A stretch of 64,000 bases of DNA from Ziziphus jujuba (lineage: Eukaryota > Streptophyta > Magnoliopsida > Rosales > Rhamnaceae): the NCBI RefSeq assembly GCF_031755915.1, contig NC_083383.1, positions 28,171,001 through 28,235,000 of the forward strand. Direction: 5' to 3'. Position 1 is the stretch's first letter. Each line of letters starts with the position of its first letter. The notes beneath the pieces were generated by a model. The model saw only the letters and a program-made list of their open reading frames with translations, made no database searches and was not told the DNA's origin. Shown here one piece after another: positions 33,730 through 44,937 of this stretch. A program made the translations under genes and the position numbers.

Positions 33730-34407
33730 TTTATTATTATTATTTTTTCTCTCCCATGTTTTGTGTCTCCGTCACTTCCGCTTTCACTTTCTCTCTCCCT
33801 CTTGGAGGAGAGAAAAGGGGAGGATCTGTTTGGTTGGTTGGTTGGACTTTTAGTGAGAAACTTTAGAGAGAGATAGATAGACTAGACCTTCGAGGGTATC
33901 TGTCTATCTCCATTTTTTTTTTTTTCTTTTTGGCTGCGCTTCTCTTCAAAACCCTAGTAGCAGTGGGTTAACACCACCACAAAAAGCTTCGGTCGCGATC
34001 CATATTTGGACCCAGGATCCAGGTCCATTTCTTTTCGTAATTCTTGATCTTTGTAATTTTTCCGAGCTGGGTTTTTTATCCTTTTTCGTGTTTTTATGTG
34101 TTTAATTGGATTTTTCTGTTTTTGGGTCATATGTTGTTTTGTGGGTTGGAAAGTATTCGGTTTTTTGTTTGAATCTGAATGATTTTCAGAAGCACAGTTT
34201 TTTTTTTTTTTTTTTTTGGTTGGGTGCTGGATTTCTGTAATTTCAAGTTCTATCTTTGCGTTTCGTTGCTTAAAAAGATTTGAGGGAATTCAAAGTTGAA
34301 TGAAATCTTAGAGCCTTAATATAGCAAGTCTCTGACTTCTTAAATATAATCTCTATAATTTTCCTGCATTTTCTTGGGGAACGAATGGGCTTCTCTTTTG
34401 AGGCGAA

Positions 34408-34442
<35 letters not shown>

Positions 34443-37400
34443 TACAGCTCCACCTCAAAAAAGAAAGAAATTGTGCTTCGAGAATTGATCTTTGTTGACA
34501 GATTTATAGTAGTTTGGATTTTTGGAAATTGTGCTTGTAAATTTTATTGACTTCTTGCTGTATGTGCTTCGAGAATTGATCTTTGTTGCGATTGAGGAAC
34601 TAATTTTCAACAACTAAACAAGGTGTGGGATTTGTTCCATTTGTATATCCATCAAAATGGTGAATAGATAAACCATATATCAAATTTGCATTTTGTCCAA
34701 TTTGTCAATTTCAAAAGTCTGAGCATAATGGCCGCAATTGATTCAGTGCATCTTAACCTTGTTATGTTGTTACCCGCATAATTTTGAGATTCAGCATTCA
34801 TGTAATTTGTGTTTCGAATAGCAAGTTACTCTAAGAAGAAGAAAAGAGTATTCAGTGATATAAAATTCCTCTATTTTGATTATCAAACATGCCCCGCTGC
34901 TTGGACCAAGGTTATAAACTATAAATTTATATTTCTGATTCAGACATTTAAAGTGGGAAAGAAGCATGATGTATTGTTTTTGTTTTTCAACTTGTTTAAC
35001 CTAAGAAACTTGGGAATAGCAATTAGCCCGGTTGAAAAGTTGTGTAATTTTGAACAATGGTATTCTTGAATAAAATCGTCAATGCATTATGCTACATTAT
35101 TACTTAACAGAGAATTATCTCATGTTAGTTAAGAGGTGTTTCCTACTTATGAATAAAGCTTCTTTGTCATTATTCCAGCTTTGTTACCTCGAAACCTAGT
35201 TGATCAAATATGGTAGATCCTGATTTTTGATACTATGTATTGCTTGATTTTGTACTCCCATATGTATGCACATTGTCATCTTTCAAGGAGAATCTTCCTT
35301 TTTGCAGAGTTTGGAGTCTTTAAGGATCATATAAACAAAGCACTTTTGGAAATTCAAGGAATTCTTTTAAAATTTGTTCTCTTTAGTTCATGAAGAAGTA
35401 AGATCTGCTTTATCTAGTATGTTGAAAGATCATTCAATGATGAATCTTTAGTTGATATAAAGTTTTTCAATTTTCTAAGTCAATAATATTCACCCCAATC
35501 CTGTGAATTGTAAGAATAAATTTTAGGTGTTTTGTAGTAAATATGTATTTTCTATTAAATGTTTTTAAAATATTATCATTTATTTATTCTTAAGTGACTT
35601 CTTCTCCTCTGTTTTCTTATTATGAAATACCCTTCAAGTTAGAAATATTATTATCTACTTCCGGTTCCATTGTTTTAAGGTCCTTAGAGGGGGTCATATG
35701 GATATGATCCTAATCATCAGTATTTTTTAATGAAATGGATGCTCTCTAGGTTTGCAGTATGTCCTCATGCATGGTTGCATCAGGCATTTCTTTCATGAAA
35801 TGGAGATCTAAATATGAATCTCTGTGCACATGAGCTTTGGAAGAGGAAAAAGAAAGGAAAAAGTAAAGGTTTTATGTATTTTCATTTATGAATTGAATTT
35901 ATGCCATTTCTCCTCAGCAGAGGACATTTACCATCTGTACTGAAAACTTGCCCTCGCCAATGTAAGAAGTCATTGACTCTTTATATGGCAGAAAATGATA
36001 CCTGAATTTATCTGTCTACCATCGGTTAGTCCTAGAGGATTCATTGCACTTATGAAGATATGGAAATGCTGTTGTTTTTAGATCTCTAACTTTCAGTTAC
36101 TAGGTTTCCATAGCTGTACGTTGTTATTTTGTTACAGATAATTTTGATTAAGGACTGCCTTTTCTTTGGTTATTGTTTATAGAATTTTGGCATGCTATAG
36201 CAAATTGATTTAATTTTTATGTTGGTAGTTTATAGTCAGGATGCTTTGCCCTTATATTTCTTTCCAATCGTACTCATTAATAATTAGGTTAACTTTGGAG
36301 GTTTAATGTATGAAAAGGCTTCTTATCTGTGCTTTGGATGATGCTAATTGTTTAATGGAATATAATTTCATTGCCTTTTTTGGACGATGTGGGTATTTAC
36401 TGCTTCTGTTCTATTTTATCCTTTTACTTCTTATTCTTCTTGTAGTTTCTTCTATTGTTCACTGATCACTGGTTTGAGCTACAAACACATTAAACCATGA
36501 AACCATCCTTACACCCTCATTCTATAAATGCCCAAAACTGTCATGCACATCCAAGCTGCAGTCCCTAGTCACTGCTCTCCTTAAATCTGTTTTCTTCTTA
36601 TATTGAAAACTCTTATCTTCAAATCTTGAAACCTTTGTTTCGTTACCAAGCACGCTCACAATCTGCTTCTACAATGTTAAATTACACAACTAAACCTTGA
36701 ACAATATCTAATTATGGTTTGTGTCCTGCCACCTTTCTTTCAAGATATTCTGTTAGCTGCAGGATGGAAATGCTCTACCATTGTCAGTTCAATTTTCTTT
36801 TGATGAATATGAATTTTTTATGCCTGGGACATGTTTTGCATTTTTCTACATACATAATTGTTATTTATTGCTAAGATCCTGAATTAAGAATTCAGAATAT
36901 TGATTAATAGTATCCACACAGTATCCAAAGTTCCCTAGATGCAAATGGGAGGGTAGAATAATATATTTTTCCAAGATATTAGAAAAATGATGGTTATACA
37001 TTGGGTATATGATATCGATGTAGGTAGACAAAGGTTCAAATAAATCTTTTACTTGTTACGTTTTGCTATTCTTTTTTTTTTTTTTTTTAAAGAAAATAAG
37101 AAAAAAGAAGCTACCCTTCCCTTGTTTTCAGTTTTTAGTCAGGACAAACTGAGTTCTAGTTTTAGTACAAGTGAGATTACTGATAAAGGATGGACATTAT
37201 CTTTTTGCAGAATTATGGCTGTTGATATCTAGATCCATCAGAACTGCATGGCTTTTGTTAGAGTTGCTCTGTATTCAGTCGTCCTGCTGCAATGATCACA
37301 CAGTCATAAGTGTGCATATTTAATAGATATGCAATTAACATTCTTCACTCTATATATCTGTAACTTGGTTGCTTTAGCAGCCTGCAGATTTTGGTGGATG

Positions 37401-37462
37401 GAACTATTTCTTCAATACTTGGCTGTCATTAGATTCTGTTTTTGAGGTCCTATCGACTACCT
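33730..37462 (+). other. probable 5' UTR with a long intron for the DLN-motif gene
   Basis: About 33730-34022 is CT-rich and GC-richer than its surroundings, like a plant 5' UTR exon, and ends in AG|GTCC, a possible donor. About 34023-37380 has T-rich intron composition and no coding frame. TTTAGCAG at 37373-37380 is a good acceptor. The second leader exon (37381-37462) holds a 15-codon upstream ORF (37398-37445). A 26-bp direct repeat (TGTGCTTCGAGAATTGATCT...) occurs at 34471 and 34562. Exon limits are inferred, not proven. Confidence 0.5.
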
Positions 37463-39880
37463 ATGGATCACCATGATTTGAAGGCAAGTGAAATAGAAAT
37501 TAATGCTGGGAACCACTGTTCTCCTAGAAAACACAGTCTATTGGAGAAGACAAATAGCTTGCCTGATTTCTGTGTAGGATTAACTGATGCAAATGTTGGA
37601 CTACAAAAACAGGGGCATGAATTTGACTGTGAAACAAGTGATTGTAAGGCAGAAAAGCTGCCAGAAATTGAAAGGAATGATCATATCTCTTCCACAGATT
37701 GTGCACAGAGAAATATGGATGATCTTTGTTCAGAGGGTGGTCAACCCCTTGACAAAAACATACATGACAAAATGAATGGGTATTGGCTGAATCAGCGTGA
37801 AAATGGACTGAAGTTTGTGATGCAAGCAGTGTTCCCTGATAAGCAATGCAAAACCGAGTCTTCTTCTTCTAATTCAACCCAGGTTATTCTTCCGGCTTCT
37901 TCTAATGATAGCTGTCAGGAAACTAATGCAAGCATAGCAAGCAAGCATAGCAAAACTAATGGAATGGACACTTCCACTTGCACTGACTTCAGGAGTAATC
38001 TCAAAGAGTCTGCATTTAGAAGCTCACCACCTGGTATAGCAATTTATGCTCCCAAAGCTGAGCCAGAAACTAGCAAAATTTTACCTGGAAAAATTTACAA
38101 TTTGGTTGAAGCTTCTGAAACCCCTGAGAGTTTTAGAGCAAGGAATGCTGGTAAGGTGCTAGGAATGAGTTCAGACAATAACTATGGTAATATGGAGGAT
38201 GCTGATCTTCTGAAACCTGATTTGTTTAAGAAGCAAAATGTGAGGCTTGTTAATCAAGGTAAACCAGATGTTCTTTATGAGATGGATGATGCTGTGGATG
38301 TCGCACGAAGAGTGGCTAGGGAAGTTGAGCAAGAGGTTGAGGCTTCAGGAAGCACCTCTTCTGTACAAGGGAGAAATAGTGAGACAATTCACCAGAGTTT
38401 TGTTGATTCTGCAGATTCCAGAAGAAAAAGCTGCTTAACCGAAAACGGATCTGTAATCCAGCAAGGCAATGGACAAGACAAATCTATCAGTGTCTGTTCT
38501 ACAAAAGACATGGATACTGAAGTGGCTCACAAAGGTAATGATGGTCACCACAAGCAGGAGTTATCTTATCTAACCAGGAAAGCTGAAAGTTTAACCTCAA
38601 ATGAACATACCAGTCATCATTCTAATCTTGATCTTAATGAAGATATTTTGCAATATGAAGTTGAATACCCTGAACAGTCGGTTAAAGAAGTAGTATTTAA
38701 TCCTGCAGAAAGTGTGTCAAAGCCAATACCTGTAGTGGCCAAATCTGGAGTTTCATTGTGCTTACCCATGTCCCAAGTACTGAAAGAAGGGGAACTAGGT
38801 TGGAGGGGATCTGCTGCAACCAGTGCCTTTCGGCCAACTGCTGTTTCCAAGAGTTGGATAGGAAGTAAGGCATGTTCTGGTAATGATAGTGCAAAACATT
38901 CACCCTTTAAAGGGATTGACCTCAATGTTGCTGCTATAGGAGTTGAATTTGGAAGTGAATTATGTCAAGAGAAATCCACTCCAGAAAAGTCTAGTTTCCC
39001 CCCAAATGGGTCTTCTATGGAAGAAAGTTCTAGTCAAGCAAGAAGATTCAGTTTCGATCTCAATTGTGTTAGTGAAATTGACAACTGTCAGGAATTGTCT
39101 CCGCCAACTTCATTATCAAGGAATTGTGCAAGGGATTTTGATTTGAACAACAACCCAGCTTCTGCAGATGCATCTGTTTCTGCTTCTCAGCCTGGTGAAG
39201 GCACCAAATCCTTGAGAAATAGCGGATTAGATTGTCCTGCAGTTTTTTCAGTGGAGAATCAAGAACAACCAGAATTTAGGAGCTTCAAATCTGCTTTTTC
39301 TGCAGTCAATCCGTTTCAGGTTAGCCATGGTCATGCCCAACCCTTCCTGCTAGATGCATCCAATGTGCTCAAATCAAATGAGCAATTGCAGAGAGTAACT
39401 GTCCTGCAACCAAAGTTAAACTATACGCAACAACCTCCTCATGCTTTCCTCTACAGTAATGGATTCTGCATCGACCCAAAGAACAGCCTACCTCCTACTC
39501 TTTACGCGCAAGGTGTCATGCCATACTTAACAGATCCACATGCAACCACCATCTTCCCACAAGTATTAGGTTCTGCTGCTCTTTCTGCCTTTTCCAGGTC
39601 CCAACATGTTGTCCAGGTTCCTGATGGATCAGGTCCAAGCGATGTTGCAACCGCAAGGCCAAATGTTGATCGTTACAATGGGATGAATGCTATGGATAGT
39701 GGAAGCAGAGGTGCAAATGCTAGACAACTAAGTATTCCTTTAAGTAGTTCAACAGTTGAAGAACAAATGAAGACTTTCCAGCAAGTTTCCGTCTCTGCTC
39801 CACCGGCAAAGAGGAGGGAACCAGAAGGGGGATGGGATTCTCATCAGGTTTGCTTTAGACAAGTGGCTTCTTGGAAGTAG
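37463..39880 (+). CDS. DLN/EAR-motif nuclear protein, TFIIS-N family C-terminal part
   Basis: One exon encodes 805 residues from the ATG at 37463; an in-frame TAG at 37430 and a non-ATG codon at 37442 argue against an earlier start in this exon. It is Ser-rich and without transmembrane segments. Landmarks are DDAVDVARRVAREVEQEVEA (about 276-295), LGWRGSAATSAFRP, and DLN motifs at residues 390, 486, 532 and 560, the last (DLNNNP) matching the DLNxxP EAR consensus bound by TOPLESS-type co-repressors. The end KRREPEGGWDSHQ resembles the At4g24200-type family. Members I know start with a TFIIS N-terminal (elongation-factor-like) domain of about 250 residues. That domain is not found anywhere upstream in the window. 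A role in transcription control or chromatin is inferred from family only. Confidence 0.8.
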   Translation: MDHHDLKASEIEINAGNHCSPRKHSLLEKTNSLPDFCVGLTDANVGLQKQGHEFDCETSDCKAEKLPEIERNDHISSTDCAQRNMDDLCSEGGQPLDKNIHDKMNGYWLNQRENGLKFVMQAVFPDKQCKTESSSSNSTQVILPASSNDSCQETNASIASKHSKTNGMDTSTCTDFRSNLKESAFRSSPPGIAIYAPKAEPETSKILPGKIYNLVEASETPESFRARNAGKVLGMSSDNNYGNMEDADLLKPDLFKKQNVRLVNQGKPDVLYEMDDAVDVARRVAREVEQEVEASGSTSSVQGRNSETIHQSFVDSADSRRKSCLTENGSVIQQGNGQDKSISVCSTKDMDTEVAHKGNDGHHKQELSYLTRKAESLTSNEHTSHHSNLDLNEDILQYEVEYPEQSVKEVVFNPAESVSKPIPVVAKSGVSLCLPMSQVLKEGELGWRGSAATSAFRPTAVSKSWIGSKACSGNDSAKHSPFKGIDLNVAAIGVEFGSELCQEKSTPEKSSFPPNGSSMEESSSQARRFSFDLNCVSEIDNCQELSPPTSLSRNCARDFDLNNNPASADASVSASQPGEGTKSLRNSGLDCPAVFSVENQEQPEFRSFKSAFSAVNPFQVSHGHAQPFLLDASNVLKSNEQLQRVTVLQPKLNYTQQPPHAFLYSNGFCIDPKNSLPPTLYAQGVMPYLTDPHATTIFPQVLGSAALSAFSRSQHVVQVPDGSGPSDVATARPNVDRYNGMNAMDSGSRGANARQLSIPLSSSTVEEQMKTFQQVSVSAPPAKRREPEGGWDSHQVCFRQVASWK

Positions 39881-40282
39881 GTTGTCCACGTTTATCACCA
39901 TCATCTGATTAAAGAATTGCATGCGAGTCAGAAACTACTATAAGTGAAGGTATACAGCTGTTTTGCTATCGTAGTTCAATTGTTTAACCTGACTACTTGA
40001 GTTACAGAGTCAGAGAACTGGCATTCATAATATGGGTTAAGATTATATGTTTTCCATGTATTATTCTTTGCCATTTTGAATCTAGACGTCATTTTTATGC
40101 TGTGCTTAGTTCTTCCAGAAGCTTCTGTACATGTTAATTCTATTTATTTCAACGAATATAACTCAGTAACGATAAGGTTATGTTGGAGAAATATGATTCC
40201 TACTGTTTCTAATGAATGAATGTTCTTGTACATTGAAGTTGACTCTGGTTCTAGTGATCATTTTTCTTTCCTTCAATGTTTC

Positions 40283-40313
<31 letters not shown>

Positions 40314-41308
40314 TTTTGTAACCCAGTGCTTCTTTTATTTTCCAAGTTCATATGCCATACTTGACCAGACTTTTTCTTGAAATCTTTTCATCTGCAGCAT
40401 TGCCTTTCGCTTTCCTTCTTAGTTAGGGCAATGAATGAAACTTGTCTTCATCAAAATAACGAATTTATATGTTTGAAACATGTTTTTTTGTATGGGTGAA
40501 GTTCATGGTGATTGCAAAGTGTTAAACATCAATTCTAATGGCCTAAAATATCCATTAGTAGAACTATGTTCTGTCTCATTCAATTTTCCATGTGAAATGG
40601 GATTTTATTTTTATTTTTTATTTTTGATGATTTCTTGTTTGCTTTGCAATTAATCTATGATAGAAGCGTTCTATTTAAAGTGGTTGTTATTATTAGTTCA
40701 TCAGTTTTAATTTTTTATTTGGAACTATGCTAATAATATTTTGATTGGTAAAGGTAGAAGTTGAAAACTAATTTATTGAGTAATTAGGGAAACTAATAAA
40801 TGGGCTGTCAATGCTGAGTGAAATAAACTAGTGAATAAAATAAATTAATTGAGAGATGAGCCTTCAAAAAAGTGAAACAGCATTTTGGTGATATTTGTTC
40901 CTAGAAAATATCTATTTCGTAATTGCGGTGGAAGAAACAACAATCAAAAGGATCTTTTTGGATGATTTATAGAAATCATTCTCAACTTCCATCTTCTAAA
41001 TGCATCATATGGGGGAGTGTACTCTTAAGATTGCTTGGAAAATGATTAATCATATGAGCATAAACTTGTATGGACACAACCTAACAGCCAATACAGAAAT
41101 AAAAACTAAAAAGTAAAATGAAAGTTAGGTGTTATGAAAATCACTACGGAGGAAAGGACCAATTGATAAATAATTGCGGGAATGGCAACAAACAAACAAA
41201 CAAACAAATAATCATGATAGAGCGCTAGCATAAGTGGAGCACATTTTTAGAGCCATACGAAAAAGTTTGAGGAAGTATCAGATTGATATTTCTTTTTTTT
41301 TTTTTTTG

Positions 41309-41384
41309 GATGTTTGGACCTACAAACTCTAATCATGATTGTGGTTTTTGATGTTTGGACCTACAAATTCTAATCATGATTGTG
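41309..41384. repeat. 35-bp direct repeat pair
   Basis: GATGTTTGGACCTACAAA...TCATGATTGTG occurs at about 41309-41343 and 41350-41384, with one difference and a short TTTTT spacer. Confidence 0.8.
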
Positions 41385-44235
41385 CCGATCATACATATTG
41401 TGATTGAGACAATAATATGTATAAGGAATCAATGTACTTTTGATTGTTTAAAACAATAAAATTTGGAGTTAATTATAGTTAAACAAATAATTAATTATCA
41501 AATGTAATCTTGTGGTGAAGATGTAATTCACTGCTTAAATTATTTTAGAGATAATTAACTATTTTTATATTGATAATTACCTATATAATCACTTGATGGA
41601 TTTGTAGTCGAAAATCCTATAGAGGAATGCACCATCTTTAACAAATAATCATATATTTAATTAATTTTACAAAAAAACAATTATGGCTTTTTTAAAACAA
41701 AAATAAACTGAGTTATTAAAACTCTTTTTTTTTTTTTTGGGTTATTGCTAAATCAGAGATATTAAATTTATTTGAAAAAGAAAATGCTTTCTTGGAAATT
41801 AGAACAAAAAGATTACTATTCATTTGAAGCCCAAAAAAAAAAAAAATGGGATTACTATTTGATTTTTTTTTTAACATTTTTTCTCAAAAAAAGCAAATAC
41901 TAGTAGATTCATCGATTTTCCCATAGGTGTCGCTATCAGAAAAGCAATTTATTCTTTCTTTTCCTGTTTATCAAAAGATATATATATATATATATAAAAA
42001 GATTGTGGTCCGGTCTGTTCCTATATAAATCTGCATTAAAGCATTAAAGCTATGCTTTTTAAAAAAATATCATTTTGTTATATATAATGGTGTACATATA
42101 TATATCAAAATTGATATTTTAAAAAAAAATATATGAATTTTAATGGAAATTTACATACAAACAACCCCAATATAACCTCTTATATATATATATATATATA
42201 TAACTTAATAAAAAATCTCATGACGTCATTTTCATAGGTGTCAAGCATTTGTTTTGTCGTTCCCCTAGTTGGACAGCTAAGTACATCGAATTAGAAGCCG
42301 AAATTTATAATATCAAAATAACAATAAGTATATATATATCAAAATAACAAAAAAAAAAAAAAAAACTTTTATAATTTTAAAAGCCTTAAATTTTGTAACA
42401 AGGTGGTTAATTTTTTGAAAAAAAAAATCCTGGAAAACGCCCATTTACTATACAATTCGAAAACAGTTTGTAACAGTTTCTACAACTTTTTCACAGAGAA
42501 TTTGGCTAATATATTTTTATCATAAAGACATAATTAACTTTGTTATATATATATATATATATCACTAGAAAATAATCCAAATTCGTTGTGTGGGAATGTT
42601 TGGTGCAACTACGCATGCCAATCTTTTTTCTACAGTTTTCAGCATCTGGAAGGCAGACATGGCCATGTGATTAAACACATTCCAGTACTCATTTCAAGCT
42701 TTGAAGGTGACCATGGAAAATTCTGAATTCATATTTTCTGAGCAGCCAACCAGCTAGGCAGTAGAGGCAGAAGGAAGCTTGTCTATTTGCCACTATTCTA
42801 TCGTTTATATATTCAATTGAAGCAGCATTATTAATTGTCATTTATATATTTTCTAATATAAAAAAAAATGTCTAACAAGATATAATTCAACAAAGCCAAC
42901 TACCGGTCTGCTTCACTTACTGTTCTCTTTTGTCCATATACTGAGCTACTCCTTTGTAAACATATATTGACGCGTGTGTTTGCACTTCATCAATGTAGAA
43001 TAAATACTTAATTTGGTACGGACCAATTAATTATTAGCAGTAAAAATATAACATTTTTTTAAAAAAATTTATATAATAATCATCATGATATAAAAACATA
43101 TTACACAGTTGTCAGCTCATTAATTTTTGTACATATATATATATATATATATATATGCTAGTCCTAATTACTCAACTTTAGAAAAATCAAAAGTGGTCCA
43201 CTAACCTTACAAACTCCTAAAATTGTTGTTTATGTTGGTGTTATATTAATTGTTATCTTAATCAATGTTAAGGATTAATTAAATTATTTGTACATGTTAA
43301 TGTAGATATCTACACTTCAAAAAGTGGAGTTCACCAAAAAAGTTCAATATTAACTCCATTCATTAAAAAAAAGTCAATATTAAATTCACTTTTGAGAATG
43401 AGCTAAGCTATATTTACAGTTACATATACCTGAATATGGTGGCCAAGACTCTATTTATACTTTCCCTTGTGGTATTTTTGAGCTTCATTTCAAATGGTTT
43501 TATTCCAATTGGGTCTTATAATGTGCCAAAATTACGAGTTATATGTATGTTGTCGTTAATTACTTGTTAAACACTTTATGTACTAATATATATATATATA
43601 TATAGTACTATTGATCAATATATAGGAATTTTTCTCCTTAGTCTTTATCATTTTTAATCAGGCGGGTGGAGTCTGGTGTGTAACATATAAATAAAGAGTG
43701 TTTTTCTGTTCTTACTTTTTTTTATTTTAAATAGAGATTTAATGAAAATAACATTGACTTGAATAAATAGAGATATAAACAGTGGAAGACAACAGGCTTA
43801 CATTTTAAGAAATATAGAGGAATCTCATATTCGTTGGTCCAGACTAGTTTGATTGGAGTATGAAAATAAAATATGATGAACACAATGATAATGTAAACGA
43901 AATTAGCATATATATATAAGAATATATAAGTGGTGAAAACTGACATCCCAAATTACTTAAATCGTTTCGTTTTTAATCAAATCCAATGATTTTCAGATCC
44001 AACATTCTTATTGGAGGAGCATTTTTTTTTTTGTTTTTTTGGTTGAATTCTTATTGGGGGAACGTATATATTACTGAATATTAATTAATTAATTAATTAA
44101 ATCCAATCAATGGATTTGGACACCACCCATGTGTAAAGATCCATTACCATTTTTTTTTATTTCTTATTTTTAAGAATTAAAATAATTTTCAAATTTAAAG
44201 GAGGAAGGATGTGAGTAGAACCCATAATGAATACT

Positions 44236-44270
<35 letters not shown>

Positions 44271-44689
44271 CTAATTTTGCCTTTCGTTAAATTATAAATT
44301 ATTTGCATTTGTTTTGTCTTGTGCATATACAAATGGACACGGAGGAAAAAAAAAAAGCAGCCAATGAGGAAAGTAAAAATGGGAAAGGTCAACGAATTGG
44401 AAAGTTCTGAATTTTGTTTTTAAGGCTATTAATTATTCTTTAAAAAAAAAATAAATAAAACTTAATTTTTTTTCCTAGAACAAAGGTCTTCATCCTTGGC
44501 GGCTTCTCAGTTTGCCATTATTTGTTATATGTTTTTTACACCGACAATGAAGCAAATATTTTACACTGTTGGGGGTTTTGTCTCTGTCGCCATTGTCTCC
44601 TAAAGGATAACTTTTATAATTAAATACCAACCATGATTTCATAAAATATACATTTAAAAATTTATATAATGTCATTGACACAAAAAAAT

Positions 44690-44937
44690 CTAATAAAAAA
44701 ATTATGTAAATTAATATTAGCCGTGCTGAAATATATTGCGTCTGTTATGGGATAAATTATTGTACATCTTTTAGACTACATTTATTTTCCCTTATATATA
44801 TATATATACTAATAAAAAAATTATATAAATTAATATTAGCTGTGCTGAAATATATTGCGTCTGTTATGAGATAAATTATTGTAGATCTTTTAGACTACAT
44901 TTATTTTCCCTTATATATATATATATATATATATATT
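44690..44937. repeat. 119-bp tandem duplication
   Basis: Two adjacent copies (44690-44808 and 44809-44937) start CTAATAAAAAAATTAT, contain GTGCTGAAATATATTGCGTC, and end in a (TA)n tract. They differ at only a few sites, so the duplication is recent. The TA tract probably mediated it. Confidence 0.9.

Noticed and set aside
33358..33876. 172-codon plus-strand frame
   Set aside because: It spans the inverted repeat, TATA box and CT-rich leader of the next gene; the composition is that of noncoding pyrimidine DNA.
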